Below are positions 53,238-62,347 of a stretch of DNA of 64,000 nt, piece by piece. Both the position numbers and the translations under genes were made by a program. Under the pieces are notes generated by a model. It worked only from the letters and a program-made list of their open reading frames with translations. It ran no database searches and was not told the origin of the DNA. How positions within the stretch are numbered: the first letter of the stretch is position 1; every line of letters starts with the position of its first letter. The DNA is from G963674835 sp963674835 (lineage in GTDB: Bacteria > Planctomycetota > Planctomycetia > Pirellulales > Thermoguttaceae): NCBI GenBank assembly GCA_963674835.2, contig CAXXKC010000001.1, positions 496,001-560,000 on the forward strand, in the 5' to 3' direction.

Positions 53238-54845
53238 TCAGGCTCTGGCGGCTGGGAAGTTGGTGGTTACGGAGCGACGCATGACGAATACGAGGGGGAC
53301 GATGGCAAGGGTGAGCACGGCGAAGACCATGAAGGCGTCGAGGTAGGCCAGGAACATCGACTGCTGTTGGAGGAACTGGTAGAGGATGCCGAGGCCTTGG
53401 TGATGAGCCATGTCGGGGCTGGCGCCGGCGGCCTGGGCCAATTGTGTGGCCTGGGCGAGGGCTTCGGTGGAAGCATGGTTCATCGAGGTGATGTGGGTAC
53501 CGAGCTGCAACTGGTGGACCTGGGATCGCCGGGTCAATAGGGCCGTGAGGAGGGCCACACCGACGCTTGCGCCTTCGTTGCGGAGCATGCTGATCATGCC
53601 CGTGGCGTTGTTGATCTGGTCCCTGGGAAGATAGAGATAGGCCGCGGCCTGGATGGGAACGAAGAAGAAGCCGAGGGCGAACGTCTGCACGATGCGCAAC
53701 CCGATGAGGTACTCGGGCGACACTTGTAGGGTGAGTCCGGTCATCCAGAAGAGCGCGCCGGAAACGATAGCCAACGAGACGATGATGAGCCAGCGGGCAT
53801 CGACACCGCGAGCGAGGAGCCATCCGGCGACGGGCATCATGATCATGGTGGCGATTCCGCCGGGGGAGAGGATGAGTCCGGCCTCGGTGGCGGAGTAGTC
53901 CATGAGGGTTTGCACCAGCAGCGGCAGCAGAACGGTGCTGCCGTAGAGGGTGACGAACACGACGAAGATGAGGAGACTGCAGGCCATGAAGTTACGGTCC
54001 TTGTAGAGGCGCAGATTGACGATGGGTCTGGGATGCCAGAGTTCCCAGATGACGGCGACCACGAGCGAGACGACGGCCAGGACGGTGAGGCGGACGATGA
54101 ACGTGGAGCCGAACCAATCGAGCTGATTTCCGCGGTCGTAAACGATTTCGAGGGAGCCGAGGCCGACGGCGAGGAGTCCGAGGCCGACAACGTCGATCTG
54201 GCGGAGCTTGCGCCACATGGCGGCCATTCCGGAGTGGATGACGGTTTCGTCGACGACGAGATTGACGAGAAGAAAGGAGAGGAGTCCGACCGGCGCATTG
54301 ACAAAGAAGATCCATCGCCAGGTGTAGTTGTCGGTGATCCAGCCGCCGGCGACCGGCCCGAGGATGGGGGCGACGACGACCGTGGTGCCGTACATGGACA
54401 TGGCGAGGCCGCGTTTGTGAGGCGGAAAGGAATCGACGATGATGGCCAGCGCGACGGGGGCCAAGCCGCCTCCGCCGAGCCCTTGGAGGACGCGAAAAAA
54501 GATGAGCCAGTCGAGGCTGGGCGCGATGCCGCAGAGGACGGAACTGCCGGTGAACAGCGCGATGGCGGTAAGGAAGAACCGCTTGCGGCCGATGGTGTTG
54601 GAGATCCAGCCGGAGATAGGCAGGATGATCACGTTGGCGACGAGGTAGGTGGTGAGCATCCAGGTGCTCTCGTCGAGGGAGACGGCGAGGCTTCCGGCGA
54701 TATGTGGGAGGGCGACGTTGGCGATGCTGGTGTCGAGGACCTCCATGAAGGAGGCGGTGGAGGCGACCGCGGCGACGAGCCAGGGATTCCATCGCGTAGG
54801 CGTGGGAGAATCTGGCGAGCCGTCGTGGGGTGAATCGGTCGACAT
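53238..54845 (-). CDS. DHA2-family MFS drug/proton antiporter (EmrB-like)
   Basis: A 535-residue transporter with ~14 transmembrane helices. TM1 ends with the DHA2 signature SFMEVLDTSIANVALPHIAGSL. Motif A appears as GWISNTIGRKRFF, and motif C as APILGPVAGGWITDNYTWRWIFF. It works with an HlyD/EmrA adaptor, encoded directly upstream with a 2-base gap between that stop and this ATG, so translation is probably coupled. The adaptor's N-terminus appears to have been lost (see the next entry), so whether the pair still works is doubtful. The substrate is unknown. Confidence 0.85.
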   Translation of the reverse strand: MSTDSPHDGSPDSPTPTRWNPWLVAAVASTASFMEVLDTSIANVALPHIAGSLAVSLDESTWMLTTYLVANVIILPISGWISNTIGRKRFFLTAIALFTGSSVLCGIAPSLDWLIFFRVLQGLGGGGLAPVALAIIVDSFPPHKRGLAMSMYGTTVVVAPILGPVAGGWITDNYTWRWIFFVNAPVGLLSFLLVNLVVDETVIHSGMAAMWRKLRQIDVVGLGLLAVGLGSLEIVYDRGNQLDWFGSTFIVRLTVLAVVSLVVAVIWELWHPRPIVNLRLYKDRNFMACSLLIFVVFVTLYGSTVLLPLLVQTLMDYSATEAGLILSPGGIATMIMMPVAGWLLARGVDARWLIIVSLAIVSGALFWMTGLTLQVSPEYLIGLRIVQTFALGFFFVPIQAAAYLYLPRDQINNATGMISMLRNEGASVGVALLTALLTRRSQVHQLQLGTHITSMNHASTEALAQATQLAQAAGASPDMAHHQGLGILYQFLQQQSMFLAYLDAFMVFAVLTLAIVPLVFVMRRSVTTNFPAARA

Positions 54846-54847
54846 GG

Positions 54848-55891
54848 TTATGGGCGGGCAAGCTGACTCGGCGGTGGCTTGGGCGCCGAGTGCGTGGTCA
54901 CCGCACTGCCCGGCTGAGGCAGGCGGAGCCGCTGGCCGGCGTGGGGCCCGTGGGGCGTGGCCTTGAAGTGCACGTGCGGTTCCACCGACAGGCCGACGAA
55001 CAGGGGCGTTTCGGTCGGAGGCGGTTGGTCGAACTCGATGCGGACGGGGAGCCGCTGAACGACCTTGACGAAATTGCCGGTGGCGTTCTCGGGCGGCAAG
55101 AGCGAGAGCCGGGAGCCGGTGGCGGGGCTGAAGCCGGCGACTCGACCGGCGAAGACGACACCGGGATAGGCGTCGGCGTAGATCCTTACGGGCATGCCGA
55201 TGAGCAGGTTGTGGAGTTGCGTCTCCTTGAAGTTCGCGTCGACCCAAACGTCGCGCAGCGACTGCAGGGCAAGGAGGTTTTGGCCGGGTGTGACATAGTC
55301 GCCGGGGTTGACGGTGCGTTTGGTGACGAATCCATCGAAGGGCGCCTTGATTTCGGTGTAGGTCAGGTTGAGTTGGGCCATGGCGAGATCGGCCTCCGCA
55401 CGGCGCAGCCTGGCTTGCATGACGAGGATCGCCGGAGCGGAGTCGACGAGGGCGTCGGTTGCCTTGGCGGAAATGTGGACCGCCAGCCAGCGGTCCATCT
55501 CAGTGCGGAGGGCCTCGTCGGTCTTGCCGAGAACATCGACCGGGGCGCCGACCTTGACCAACGACGTGGCCCAGGTCGAGAGGGCGGCCTGCACGCCTGG
55601 GTTTCGGTCCTGGATATTGGCGGGGATTTCGGACGGGTTCTCGGTGTCGCGCGGGAGGCTAAGCTCGGCGCGGGCCTCCTGGACGATTTCGCTTTGGGCG
55701 GCGACCTTGTCGCGGGCGACGTTGAGGGTGGCGCGTCGCTCGTCGTACTGCTCCGGAGAGATCGCCCGGGAAGTAATCAGCTCGGCGGCGCGGTCGAAGT
55801 CTCTTTGGGCGAGGACGAGTTGAGCTTCGTCGAGCTTGAGTTGAGCCACGGCCGACCTGAGGGACGCGACCTGATTGCGCACGTTGTCGAC
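54848..55891 (-). pseudogene. EmrA/HlyD-type adaptor lacking its N-terminus, joined to the CtaG/polyferredoxin gene
   Basis: From NVRNQVASLRSAVAQLKLDEA onward this is a membrane-fusion adaptor: a coiled-coil hairpin, the second lipoyl half EIKAPFDGFVTKRTVNPGDYV, then WVDANFKETQLHNLLIGMPV and LPPENATGNFVKVVQRLPVRIEF. The membrane anchor, first lipoyl half and start codon are missing. Immediately upstream and in the same frame the text is instead RFAYSLVPLGFGMWLAHYSFHF, which belongs to the end of the CtaG/polyferredoxin protein. The join falls near GTCGAC at 55886-55891. A deletion fusing two genes, or a misassembly, explains this. A functional chimera is unlikely because the adaptor core would lack a lipoyl half. 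Confidence 0.65.
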
Positions 55892-57920
55892 GGCGAATCG
55901 CTGGGCGGCGGGGATGATTGCCCCGGCGCTGGTGAAGAAGTGGAACGAGTAATGGGCCAACCACATGCCGAAGCCCAAGGGGACGAGACTGTAGGCGAAG
56001 CGGCGGGCGACGCCGAGCAACGGTTCCCCGGGTGCGGCTCCACCAGCGACTGGTGGCGGCGGCAGCAAGGGTTATCGTGGCCGGCAACAGGACCAGCGCG
56101 AGGAACATCGTCACGGCCTTGACCGGTAAGAGGCCGGAGAGATGCAGGGCAGCGGCCATGCGATCTTCTGCGTGGAGCATCGGCCCGACCATGCCGGCGG
56201 CGTTGGCGAACGCGGCGAAGACGAGGACGAGCGTCATGACGGCGAGATCGGTGCGTTTGCTGAAGCGGCCGATGCCCGAGCGCGGCGGGTCGCGGGAAAG
56301 CTCCTGGCCAGGGACGACGGCGACGATGCCGACATTGTCGTGCGGGCAGGCGTGAACGCAGTCGAGGCAGAAGGTGCAATCCATGTTGCCGGACTTCATG
56401 GGCTGGAACAGATAGAGCTGACAGCCGGGGAGGTCGCCGCGACCGAGGAGGCAATCCTTGGTGGTGCAGGCGTGGCAGACGTGCGGGGCACGAACGCGAA
56501 CCTCGAAGGGGGAGGCGAGCGACTGGACGAAGTTGAACTGGCCGATGGGGCAAACGTGTTTGCAGAAGGCGACGCCGCGGGCGAACGCGTCGACGGCGAA
56601 CGCTCCGAGGAAATAGGCGACGGCGATCAACGCGGTCAGGCGAGGGCTTTGCCAGAGAGCGAACGCTTCGTACGCCCAGAAGAAGAGGAGGATGAGGAGG
56701 ACGGCCAGCCACTTGCCCTTGAGGGCGCGGGGCCAGGGGTGCTTGGGGGCGAAGAGGAACTTGGCGAGGCGGTGCAGGAGCATGAAGGGACAGCTCAGGC
56801 AGAAGAGATTGCCAACGAGGAGCAGGGCGAATACGAGCAGTCCGCGCCAGTGAATCCAGGGGAGGACACCGGCGAGATTGAGCGGGGCCACCTGGGGGCC
56901 GAAGAGTCCGTCGGCGATGACGAGCACGGCCAGGAAGGCCAGGGGAATCTGTAGGGTGAGGCGGGCGTGCCGGGACTTCAAGAAGGAGCCGAGCAGGGGC
57001 AGGCGGACGAGATCGGGGAGCGTAGGCGGGTGCGACGGGGAGGCAGGCGCGCTGGCGGCCGATTGCGGGGCGGGTCGTCTGGGGACGGCTGTCGGGCGGG
57101 GCTGCGGTTTGGTTTGGAAGAGTTGGGCGAGGATCCATGCCAGGGGAATCAGGTAGGCGATGGATCCGGGGACCCACATAATGGCGCCGGCGACGGCCTG
57201 GTCGGTGAGGGCGGAGATTCCCCAGAGGCGCGGCACGGTCGCGTAGTGGGGATAGAGAATGCGGCCGGCGAAGCTGAGGATGGCCGAGAGGACCGTTCCC
57301 TGCACGCCGGCAAGGAAGAGATAAGGGACGAGGAGCCACGGGGACCAGGATACGCGGGCGGGATAGGGGCGGAAGACGGGCCACCAGAAGATGAGTCCGC
57401 CGACGAACATCGAGGCGTGCTCGACGTCGTGCCAGAAGGTGTTGCGGAGCGCCAGGTCGTAGAGCTGCGGCATGTGCCAGAGCCAGACGGCCACGGTGAA
57501 GATGATCCACGCGCGGACCGGCATTACCAGCCATGCGAAGAAGGCGCGCAGAGGTTTGGCACGGAGGAAGGGGGCAACCCAATAGCTGCGAAACCGGGAG
57601 GGAAGCCCGGTGATGAGGGGCAACATCGGGGCCGAGAGCCAGAAGAGCATGGGGGCCGGGAACATGAAGAGCAGGTGCTGGACCATGTGGATCGACAGCA
57701 GCAGGTTCGAGAAGGCATCCAACGGCGAGGCGATGGCCACGTAAAGTGCGACCATGGAGCCGAGGAAGCAGGCGGCCTTGCCGACGGTGAACTGAGTGGC
57801 GCCGCGGTGCCGCAAGCGGCGCCATCCGCGCAAATAGCAGACGGCGGAAAGCAAGGCGAGCGCCGCGATGGCGGGGCGAAGCGACCAGGACGTGAAAAAG
57901 GCGACCGTAGCGGAATCCAT
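55892..57920 (-). pseudogene. CtaG-type oxidase assembly domain fused to a FixG/NapH-like polyferredoxin, frameshifted and 3'-truncated
   Basis: The N-terminal ~290 residues are a multi-pass Caa3_CtaG domain (SIHMVQHLLFMFPAPMLFWL ... HDVEHASMFVGGLIFWW). After a Pro/Ala linker, a membrane polyferredoxin of the FixG/NapH kind follows: CLSCPFMLLHR, FCKHVCPIGQFNF, HVCHACTTKDC, and CTFCLDCVHAC. In the first frame homology ends at ~56030 after SRWWSR; it resumes one frame over as RRFAYSLVPLGFGMWLAHY, so a 1-base indel lies in the CCCGGGG run (~56025-56033). The text then stops at ~55892, where adaptor sequence begins. The parent protein probably helped assemble the copper/haem oxidase encoded upstream. 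An alternative GTG start is at 57932. Confidence 0.68.
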
Positions 57921-57928
57921 GTCGGCGA

Positions 57929-59374
57929 TCACTCGATGCGCGAAGCGGGGGAGCGGGCCGGCGGAACCCCAGGCGGTCGGAGCGTTTGGAGGAAGTTGAC
58001 CAGCGTGGATGTTTCGGCCGGTTTGAGGCGATCGCCGAAGGGAGGCATGTTGCCGCCGCCTTGGATGACCTGGCGAATGAGTCCGTCGCGCGAGAGCCGC
58101 GTGGCGACATAGGTGAGGTCGGGGCCGCGCTTGCCGCCGATGCCGTCTAAGGCATGGCAGTTACGACACGTCTTGAACTGGAAGACGGTGGCGCCGACCA
58201 ACTGCTCGGGAATGAGCTGTTCGACCATAGGCTGCGGGATGGGGTCGCCGCTCCAGGCGAACATTTTGGGCGACCATGGGGCGACGAAGGCCAGGTATTC
58301 CAACGAGCCGGCAGCAAGGAAGAAGACGAGGACGGAGAGGACGGCGACCGGTCTTCGATAGATGCTTCGCTCGCCTTTGCCGGCCACCAAGGGGACGGCG
58401 ACAAGGATCGCCAGGAGCAAAGGGGGCAGGACGAGGAGGATGAACATTTCCAGATAGCGAGGACTGAGAGCGTAGAGGGCAAACAGTGGCAGGAAATACC
58501 AGTCGGGGCGAGGCTCGGTATGGAGGATGGCCGGGTCGGGCGGAAGTCCGGGGCCCTTGGGGCCGAGAATGGCCGCGACGATGACGACGCTGACGACGAG
58601 CGCTGCGCCGACGATCGCGTCGCGCAACACGGGCACAGGATAGAACGGCTCGCCGCGGTCGAGGTCTCGCTGGTACTGTTGGTGGTAGGTGGCGGGGTCG
58701 ACGCGCATGCCGCGACCTGGTGGAGTGGAGATGCCCAACCGGATGACGAGATACAGGTGCAGAGCGAGCAACGCGCCCAACAGCCCGATGAGCACGAAGA
58801 CGTGCAACACGAAGAAGCGGCTGAGGGTGGCCGGTCCGATCGTAGGACCGCCGAGGACGAGACGGATCAGGTCTTCACCGATGCCGGGAACGCGGCCCAT
58901 GATGCCCATGCCTACGCCGACGGCCCAATAGGCGTCGATGTCCCAGCGAAGAATCTGGCCGGTGAAGGCCATGCCGAGCGTGCAGACGAAGAGTCCGACG
59001 CCGATCAACCAGGTGAGTTCGCGGGGGAATTTGAAGCCTCCCCAGAAGAAGACTTGCAGCATGTGGGCGAAGATGAGCACGATCATGCCGCTGGCGCCGA
59101 AGTTGTGGATGGCGCGGAGGAGCCATCCGAGCGTGTAGTGATTGTTCAGGTAGAGGAGGCTATCGTAGGCCTTGTCGGTCGCGGGGACGTAGACCAGCGC
59201 GAGAAGGATGCCGGTGACGACCTGAATGGTAAGGAACGCGGCCGTGGCACTGCCGAAGACATACCACCAGCCGGTCCCTCGCGGCACGGGATGAAAGAGC
59301 AAAGGAGGGAGTGACTTGGAGACGCCGAGCCGCGAGTCGAACCATTGTCCGAGCGCTCGAAGGGCACGTTTCAT
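57929..59374 (-). CDS. Cytochrome b - cytochrome c fusion subunit of a bc-type complex
   Basis: A 481-residue protein. The N-terminal cytochrome b6-like part has HNFGASGMIVLIFAHMLQVFFWGGFKFPRE and the later haem ligands in FFVLHVFVLIGLLGALLALHLYLV. The subunit-IV-like part carries the quinol-site tetrapeptide as PDWY (usually PEWY). A C-terminal single-haem cytochrome c domain follows (CRNCHALDGIGGKRGPDL ... NMPPFGD with the axial Met). It oxidises quinol with the Rieske protein encoded 13 bases upstream and passes electrons to cytochrome c and the oxidase. The ATG at 59374 has GAAGGA upstream. The three-part b-IV-c fusion is a compact version of the bc complex. Confidence 0.85.
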   Translation of the reverse strand: MKRALRALGQWFDSRLGVSKSLPPLLFHPVPRGTGWWYVFGSATAAFLTIQVVTGILLALVYVPATDKAYDSLLYLNNHYTLGWLLRAIHNFGASGMIVLIFAHMLQVFFWGGFKFPRELTWLIGVGLFVCTLGMAFTGQILRWDIDAYWAVGVGMGIMGRVPGIGEDLIRLVLGGPTIGPATLSRFFVLHVFVLIGLLGALLALHLYLVIRLGISTPPGRGMRVDPATYHQQYQRDLDRGEPFYPVPVLRDAIVGAALVVSVVIVAAILGPKGPGLPPDPAILHTEPRPDWYFLPLFALYALSPRYLEMFILLVLPPLLLAILVAVPLVAGKGERSIYRRPVAVLSVLVFFLAAGSLEYLAFVAPWSPKMFAWSGDPIPQPMVEQLIPEQLVGATVFQFKTCRNCHALDGIGGKRGPDLTYVATRLSRDGLIRQVIQGGGNMPPFGDRLKPAETSTLVNFLQTLRPPGVPPARSPASRIE

Positions 59375-59387
59375 GACCGGGGTTCCT

Positions 59388-59906
59388 TCAGGCGGGCTCC
59401 GACAGGTTGGGAAGGTGGCCGAGCCGAACGAGGAGTTTTCCGTTCTCGACGCGGTGCTTGTACTGGAACAGGGGACGCGGGGGTGGGCCGGCGACGTTGG
59501 TGCCGTCCTCGGTGTATACGCCGCCATGGCAAGGGCAGAGGAAGAGTCCGGATTCGGGGAACCAGGCGACGGGGCATTCGAGGTGGGCACAGTTCACGGC
59601 AAAGACGGTGAACTTGCCTTCCTTGCGGCGGACGTACATGGCGACTCGCCCAGATACACCGGCCCAAGGCTCCAGCACGGGGTTGTCGGCGGCGATCGGT
59701 TGGGTTTGGCCTTCGGCGAAATGATCGATGGGCCCGACGTCGACCCATTGGTCTTCCTGCCAATGGAGCCAGGGGTGGAAGAAGAAGGCAAGAATGGGAA
59801 CGCCTGCCGCGGCACTGGCCATGGCGGCGAAGCCACCGGCGATGAGTTTGAGCAGGGTGCGGCGCTTGGGCCTGGGTTGGAGGGGGGAGTTTTCGGTTAG
59901 GGACAT
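59388..59906 (-). CDS. Rieske [2Fe-2S] protein of the bc complex
   Basis: A 172-residue protein with an N-terminal twin-arginine-like KRRTLLKLIAGGFAAM leader and transmembrane anchor, and the two cluster-binding boxes CAHLECPV and CPCHGGVY. The first box has Ala-His-Leu-Glu where CTHLGC is usual, but the Cys and His ligands and the disulfide cysteines are present. It shuttles electrons from quinol at cytochrome b to a c-type cytochrome. It is immediately upstream of cytochrome b and downstream of the dihaem cytochrome c. Confidence 0.85.
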   Translation of the reverse strand: MSLTENSPLQPRPKRRTLLKLIAGGFAAMASAAAGVPILAFFFHPWLHWQEDQWVDVGPIDHFAEGQTQPIAADNPVLEPWAGVSGRVAMYVRRKEGKFTVFAVNCAHLECPVAWFPESGLFLCPCHGGVYTEDGTNVAGPPPRPLFQYKHRVENGKLLVRLGHLPNLSEPA

Positions 59907-59992
59907 GGGTTTTGTGGTCCTGGTTGTTGTTGGGGCTCGCTACGCTCGGCCCACCCTACGGTTGATGGTGGGGTGGTTGTGATTGGGCCACG

Positions 59993-60775
59993 TTATGGTT
60001 TGTTGGTCAGGGCGTTGTCGGTGCTGAGGTCGAGGGCGGGCTCGCGCCAGGTGAGGACGTAGGCGACGAGGTCGGAGACTTGTTGGGAGGTGAGTGGCTT
60101 GTGGTCGGGGCCGAGGTCGCCCAGCCGGCGGTAGTCGGGCATGTCGAGGTCGGGGCGGCCGGTGATGATGATGCGGCGCAAGAGTTGGTCGCTGATGAGG
60201 CCGAGCAGGGCGGGGCTATGGATGGGACCGGAATCGGCGCCTTGGCCGTTCTTGCCGTGGCAACGCGCACAGATGTGGCCGAAAAGAGATCGGCCGTTTT
60301 GCGGGTCGCCCGGGAGCTTGCCTTCTAGGGTATAGGGAATGAGGTAGGGTGGTGCGACTCCGGCGAGCGATGGCGGGCCGCCCCAGCGGTGGCGTATTGA
60401 ATCGATGACGATGTCGATTTGGTGGGGCGTCATGGCGTCCCAGTTGGTGCCGCCGCGGGCCGGCATGAGGGTGTTCTTGCGGCCTTTGGTCACGACGCGG
60501 CGGAATGCGTCGCTGGGGATAATGGCGAGGAACAGCGGGTCGTTCAGGGGCGGGGCCGAGCCGAGCTCGCCGTCGGCTCCGTGGCAGCCCGCACAGCGAC
60601 GACCAAACAGCTCGGCGAAATCGGTCACCTGGTCCAGACGCTTCGGCAGGTCGGAGGGGTTTGGTTTGCCACAGCCGAAGATAACAGGCAGGAGCACGAT
60701 GGCGACGGCGACGATGCCGCGAATCGCAGGAAGCGGATGCTTCGGTTCGAGGGCGTCACGGAGTCGGTTTCGCAT
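59993..60775 (-). CDS. Dihaem c-type cytochrome, probable lipoprotein
   Basis: A 260-residue exported protein with a hydrophobic leader ending LLPVIFGCGKP, which approximates a lipobox, so it may be lipid-anchored. Two haem-binding CxxCH sites (CAGCHGADGE and CARCHGKNGQG) lie in two tandem cytochrome c domains, each followed by a Met in a plausible ligand position (LMPARGG, LDMPDY). It likely carries electrons from the Rieske/cytochrome b complex to the haem-copper oxidase. The start is uncertain: an ATG at 60790 would add five residues and neither has a clear ribosome binding site. Confidence 0.78.
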   Translation of the reverse strand: MRNRLRDALEPKHPLPAIRGIVAVAIVLLPVIFGCGKPNPSDLPKRLDQVTDFAELFGRRCAGCHGADGELGSAPPLNDPLFLAIIPSDAFRRVVTKGRKNTLMPARGGTNWDAMTPHQIDIVIDSIRHRWGGPPSLAGVAPPYLIPYTLEGKLPGDPQNGRSLFGHICARCHGKNGQGADSGPIHSPALLGLISDQLLRRIIITGRPDLDMPDYRRLGDLGPDHKPLTSQQVSDLVAYVLTWREPALDLSTDNALTNKP

Positions 60776-60846
60776 GGATGAAGTGTGCATCGTTGATGGG
60801 CTGCGACGGACTACTGGTTGTCGTTGGCCGGCGCGCCGGGCAGCGA

Positions 60847-61686
60847 TCAAGGGGGCGATTCGGTGACGGGTGGCGTATGCATTTCTTCCGACCTGGCAAT
60901 GACGATGCCGGCCGCCAATCCAAAGGCGAACTGCGAGGCGATGAACCAGGCCCAATCGACGCGCTCGTTGAGCACCGGATTGAGCACACCCATGAAGGCG
61001 TAAACGCCGCCGGACCAGAGCAACGGGGCGACGATGCCACCCCAGATGACAGGCCGGGCGGGGAGCATGGGTAGCAGCAAGGCGAACAGGAGGCCGGCGG
61101 CGAGGGACGCACAGCCGTGGATGAAGAGGCCGAGAACCACGGGCGCCAGGTGAAACTGTTCGAGTTGCGGGATGGAGAGTCCGGTGGTGCCGGGCAGGAG
61201 CATGGCGCCCAGGAGGTTGACGGGATACCAGATGCCGCGGCCAGCGAAGAGTCCGTAGACGAGGGCGACCAGGGCCATGGCAATGCCGCCTGCGATGCCG
61301 CCGAGGACGCCGGCACGGATGGGGTGCACCGTTTCGGGAAGGCGGCGGCGGGGGCGACTCGCGTCGCGACGTTGGTCGGCGACCGGGCGTTCTTTGGGTT
61401 GGACGCGCGGCCACTGGTCGCGGGGAGGGAGGGGGACTTCCTCTTCGCCGGCCCCGGGAAGCAGTTGATGGACCCAGCCACTGAGCGCGACGGCGAAAAG
61501 GATGGCGCCCGCCACGGAGAATGCGTAGTTGAGGACGAGGCCCGAGGCGGCCAGCATGATGGCCAGCGCCAGGACCATCGGCCAGACGGTCGAGACGGGC
61601 ATCTCGACCATGTCGGGGGTTGTTTGGGCGGCTGCCGTAGGGCCGGGGGCAGAATCTGGCGGGTCGCCGCGATGCGTTTCGTTCAT
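60847..61686 (-). CDS. Multi-pass membrane protein of the oxidase operon (unknown function)
   Basis: A 279-residue protein with two hydrophobic helices near the N-terminus (WPMVLALAIMLAASGLVLNYAF, VAGAILFAVALSGWVHQLLPG), a charged linker rich in Arg/Pro, and about four to five further helices. The N-terminal pair resembles small subunit IV-like proteins of haem-copper oxidases; the C-terminal part was not recognised. No metal- or haem-binding motif is evident. It starts 10 bases after the subunit III stop and is followed by the dihaem cytochrome gene, so it is probably an accessory subunit or assembly factor. Confidence 0.55.
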   Translation of the reverse strand: MNETHRGDPPDSAPGPTAAAQTTPDMVEMPVSTVWPMVLALAIMLAASGLVLNYAFSVAGAILFAVALSGWVHQLLPGAGEEEVPLPPRDQWPRVQPKERPVADQRRDASRPRRRLPETVHPIRAGVLGGIAGGIAMALVALVYGLFAGRGIWYPVNLLGAMLLPGTTGLSIPQLEQFHLAPVVLGLFIHGCASLAAGLLFALLLPMLPARPVIWGGIVAPLLWSGGVYAFMGVLNPVLNERVDWAWFIASQFAFGLAAGIVIARSEEMHTPPVTESPP

Positions 61687-61696
61687 GGGGCACAGC

Positions 61697-62332
61697 CTAG
61701 CGGCTGAAGACGTAGACCATGAGGAAGATGCCGATCCAAACGACGTCGACGAAATGCCAGTACCAGCTGAAGAGCTCGGGCGCCACGGCCTGCGCCGGGA
61801 GGAGACGTTTGCGCGCGGCGAGTAAGAACAGTATGATCATGACGAGGACGCCCAGGGTGACGTGCAGGGCGTGGAAGCCGACGAGCGTGTAGAAGGTGGT
61901 GCCGAAGAGGTTGGTTCGCAGGGTCAGCCCGACGCGGAAGATCAGGTCGTACCATTCCCAGGCCGTGTTGAGAAGAAAGAGGACTCCGAGAGCGATCGTG
62001 GCGGCCAGCCAAAGGAGGAATCGCGAGGTGCGCCCGGCGCTGAAGGCGCGCACGGCCATCGCGATGGTGAAGCTGCTGGGGAGGAGGAACGCGGCGCCGA
62101 TGAGGCCGTCGTAGAGGCGGAGGGCGTCGTGCGGCGTGGGGCCGGTCGTGCTGGCGCCCATGTATACGCCGTAGGCGACGAAGAGCGTGCCGAAGAAGGC
62201 CACTTCGGAACCGATGACGCAGGCGACGGCGACCTTGCGCGGGTCGAGGTTGGGGACGTCGACGACGTCAGAGGCGGCCTGTTTGACGGTGCTACCGGCA
62301 TCGTTCCAGACACGCGCGCCGAATGAACTCAT
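61697..62332 (-). CDS. ctaE: Haem-copper oxidase subunit III
   Basis: A 211-residue protein with about five to six transmembrane helices and subunit III hallmarks: SEVAFFGTLFVAYGVY, the helix LNTAWEWYDL, GTTFYTLVGFHALHVTLGV, and the C-terminal SWYWHFVDVVWIGIFLMVYVF. It associates with subunit I, which is encoded 15 bases upstream. It is shorter than mitochondrial subunit III, as is normal for bacterial forms. Confidence 0.87.
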   Translation of the reverse strand: MSSFGARVWNDAGSTVKQAASDVVDVPNLDPRKVAVACVIGSEVAFFGTLFVAYGVYMGASTTGPTPHDALRLYDGLIGAAFLLPSSFTIAMAVRAFSAGRTSRFLLWLAATIALGVLFLLNTAWEWYDLIFRVGLTLRTNLFGTTFYTLVGFHALHVTLGVLVMIILFLLAARKRLLPAQAVAPELFSWYWHFVDVVWIGIFLMVYVFSR

Positions 62333-62347
62333 GAAAGGTACCTCACG

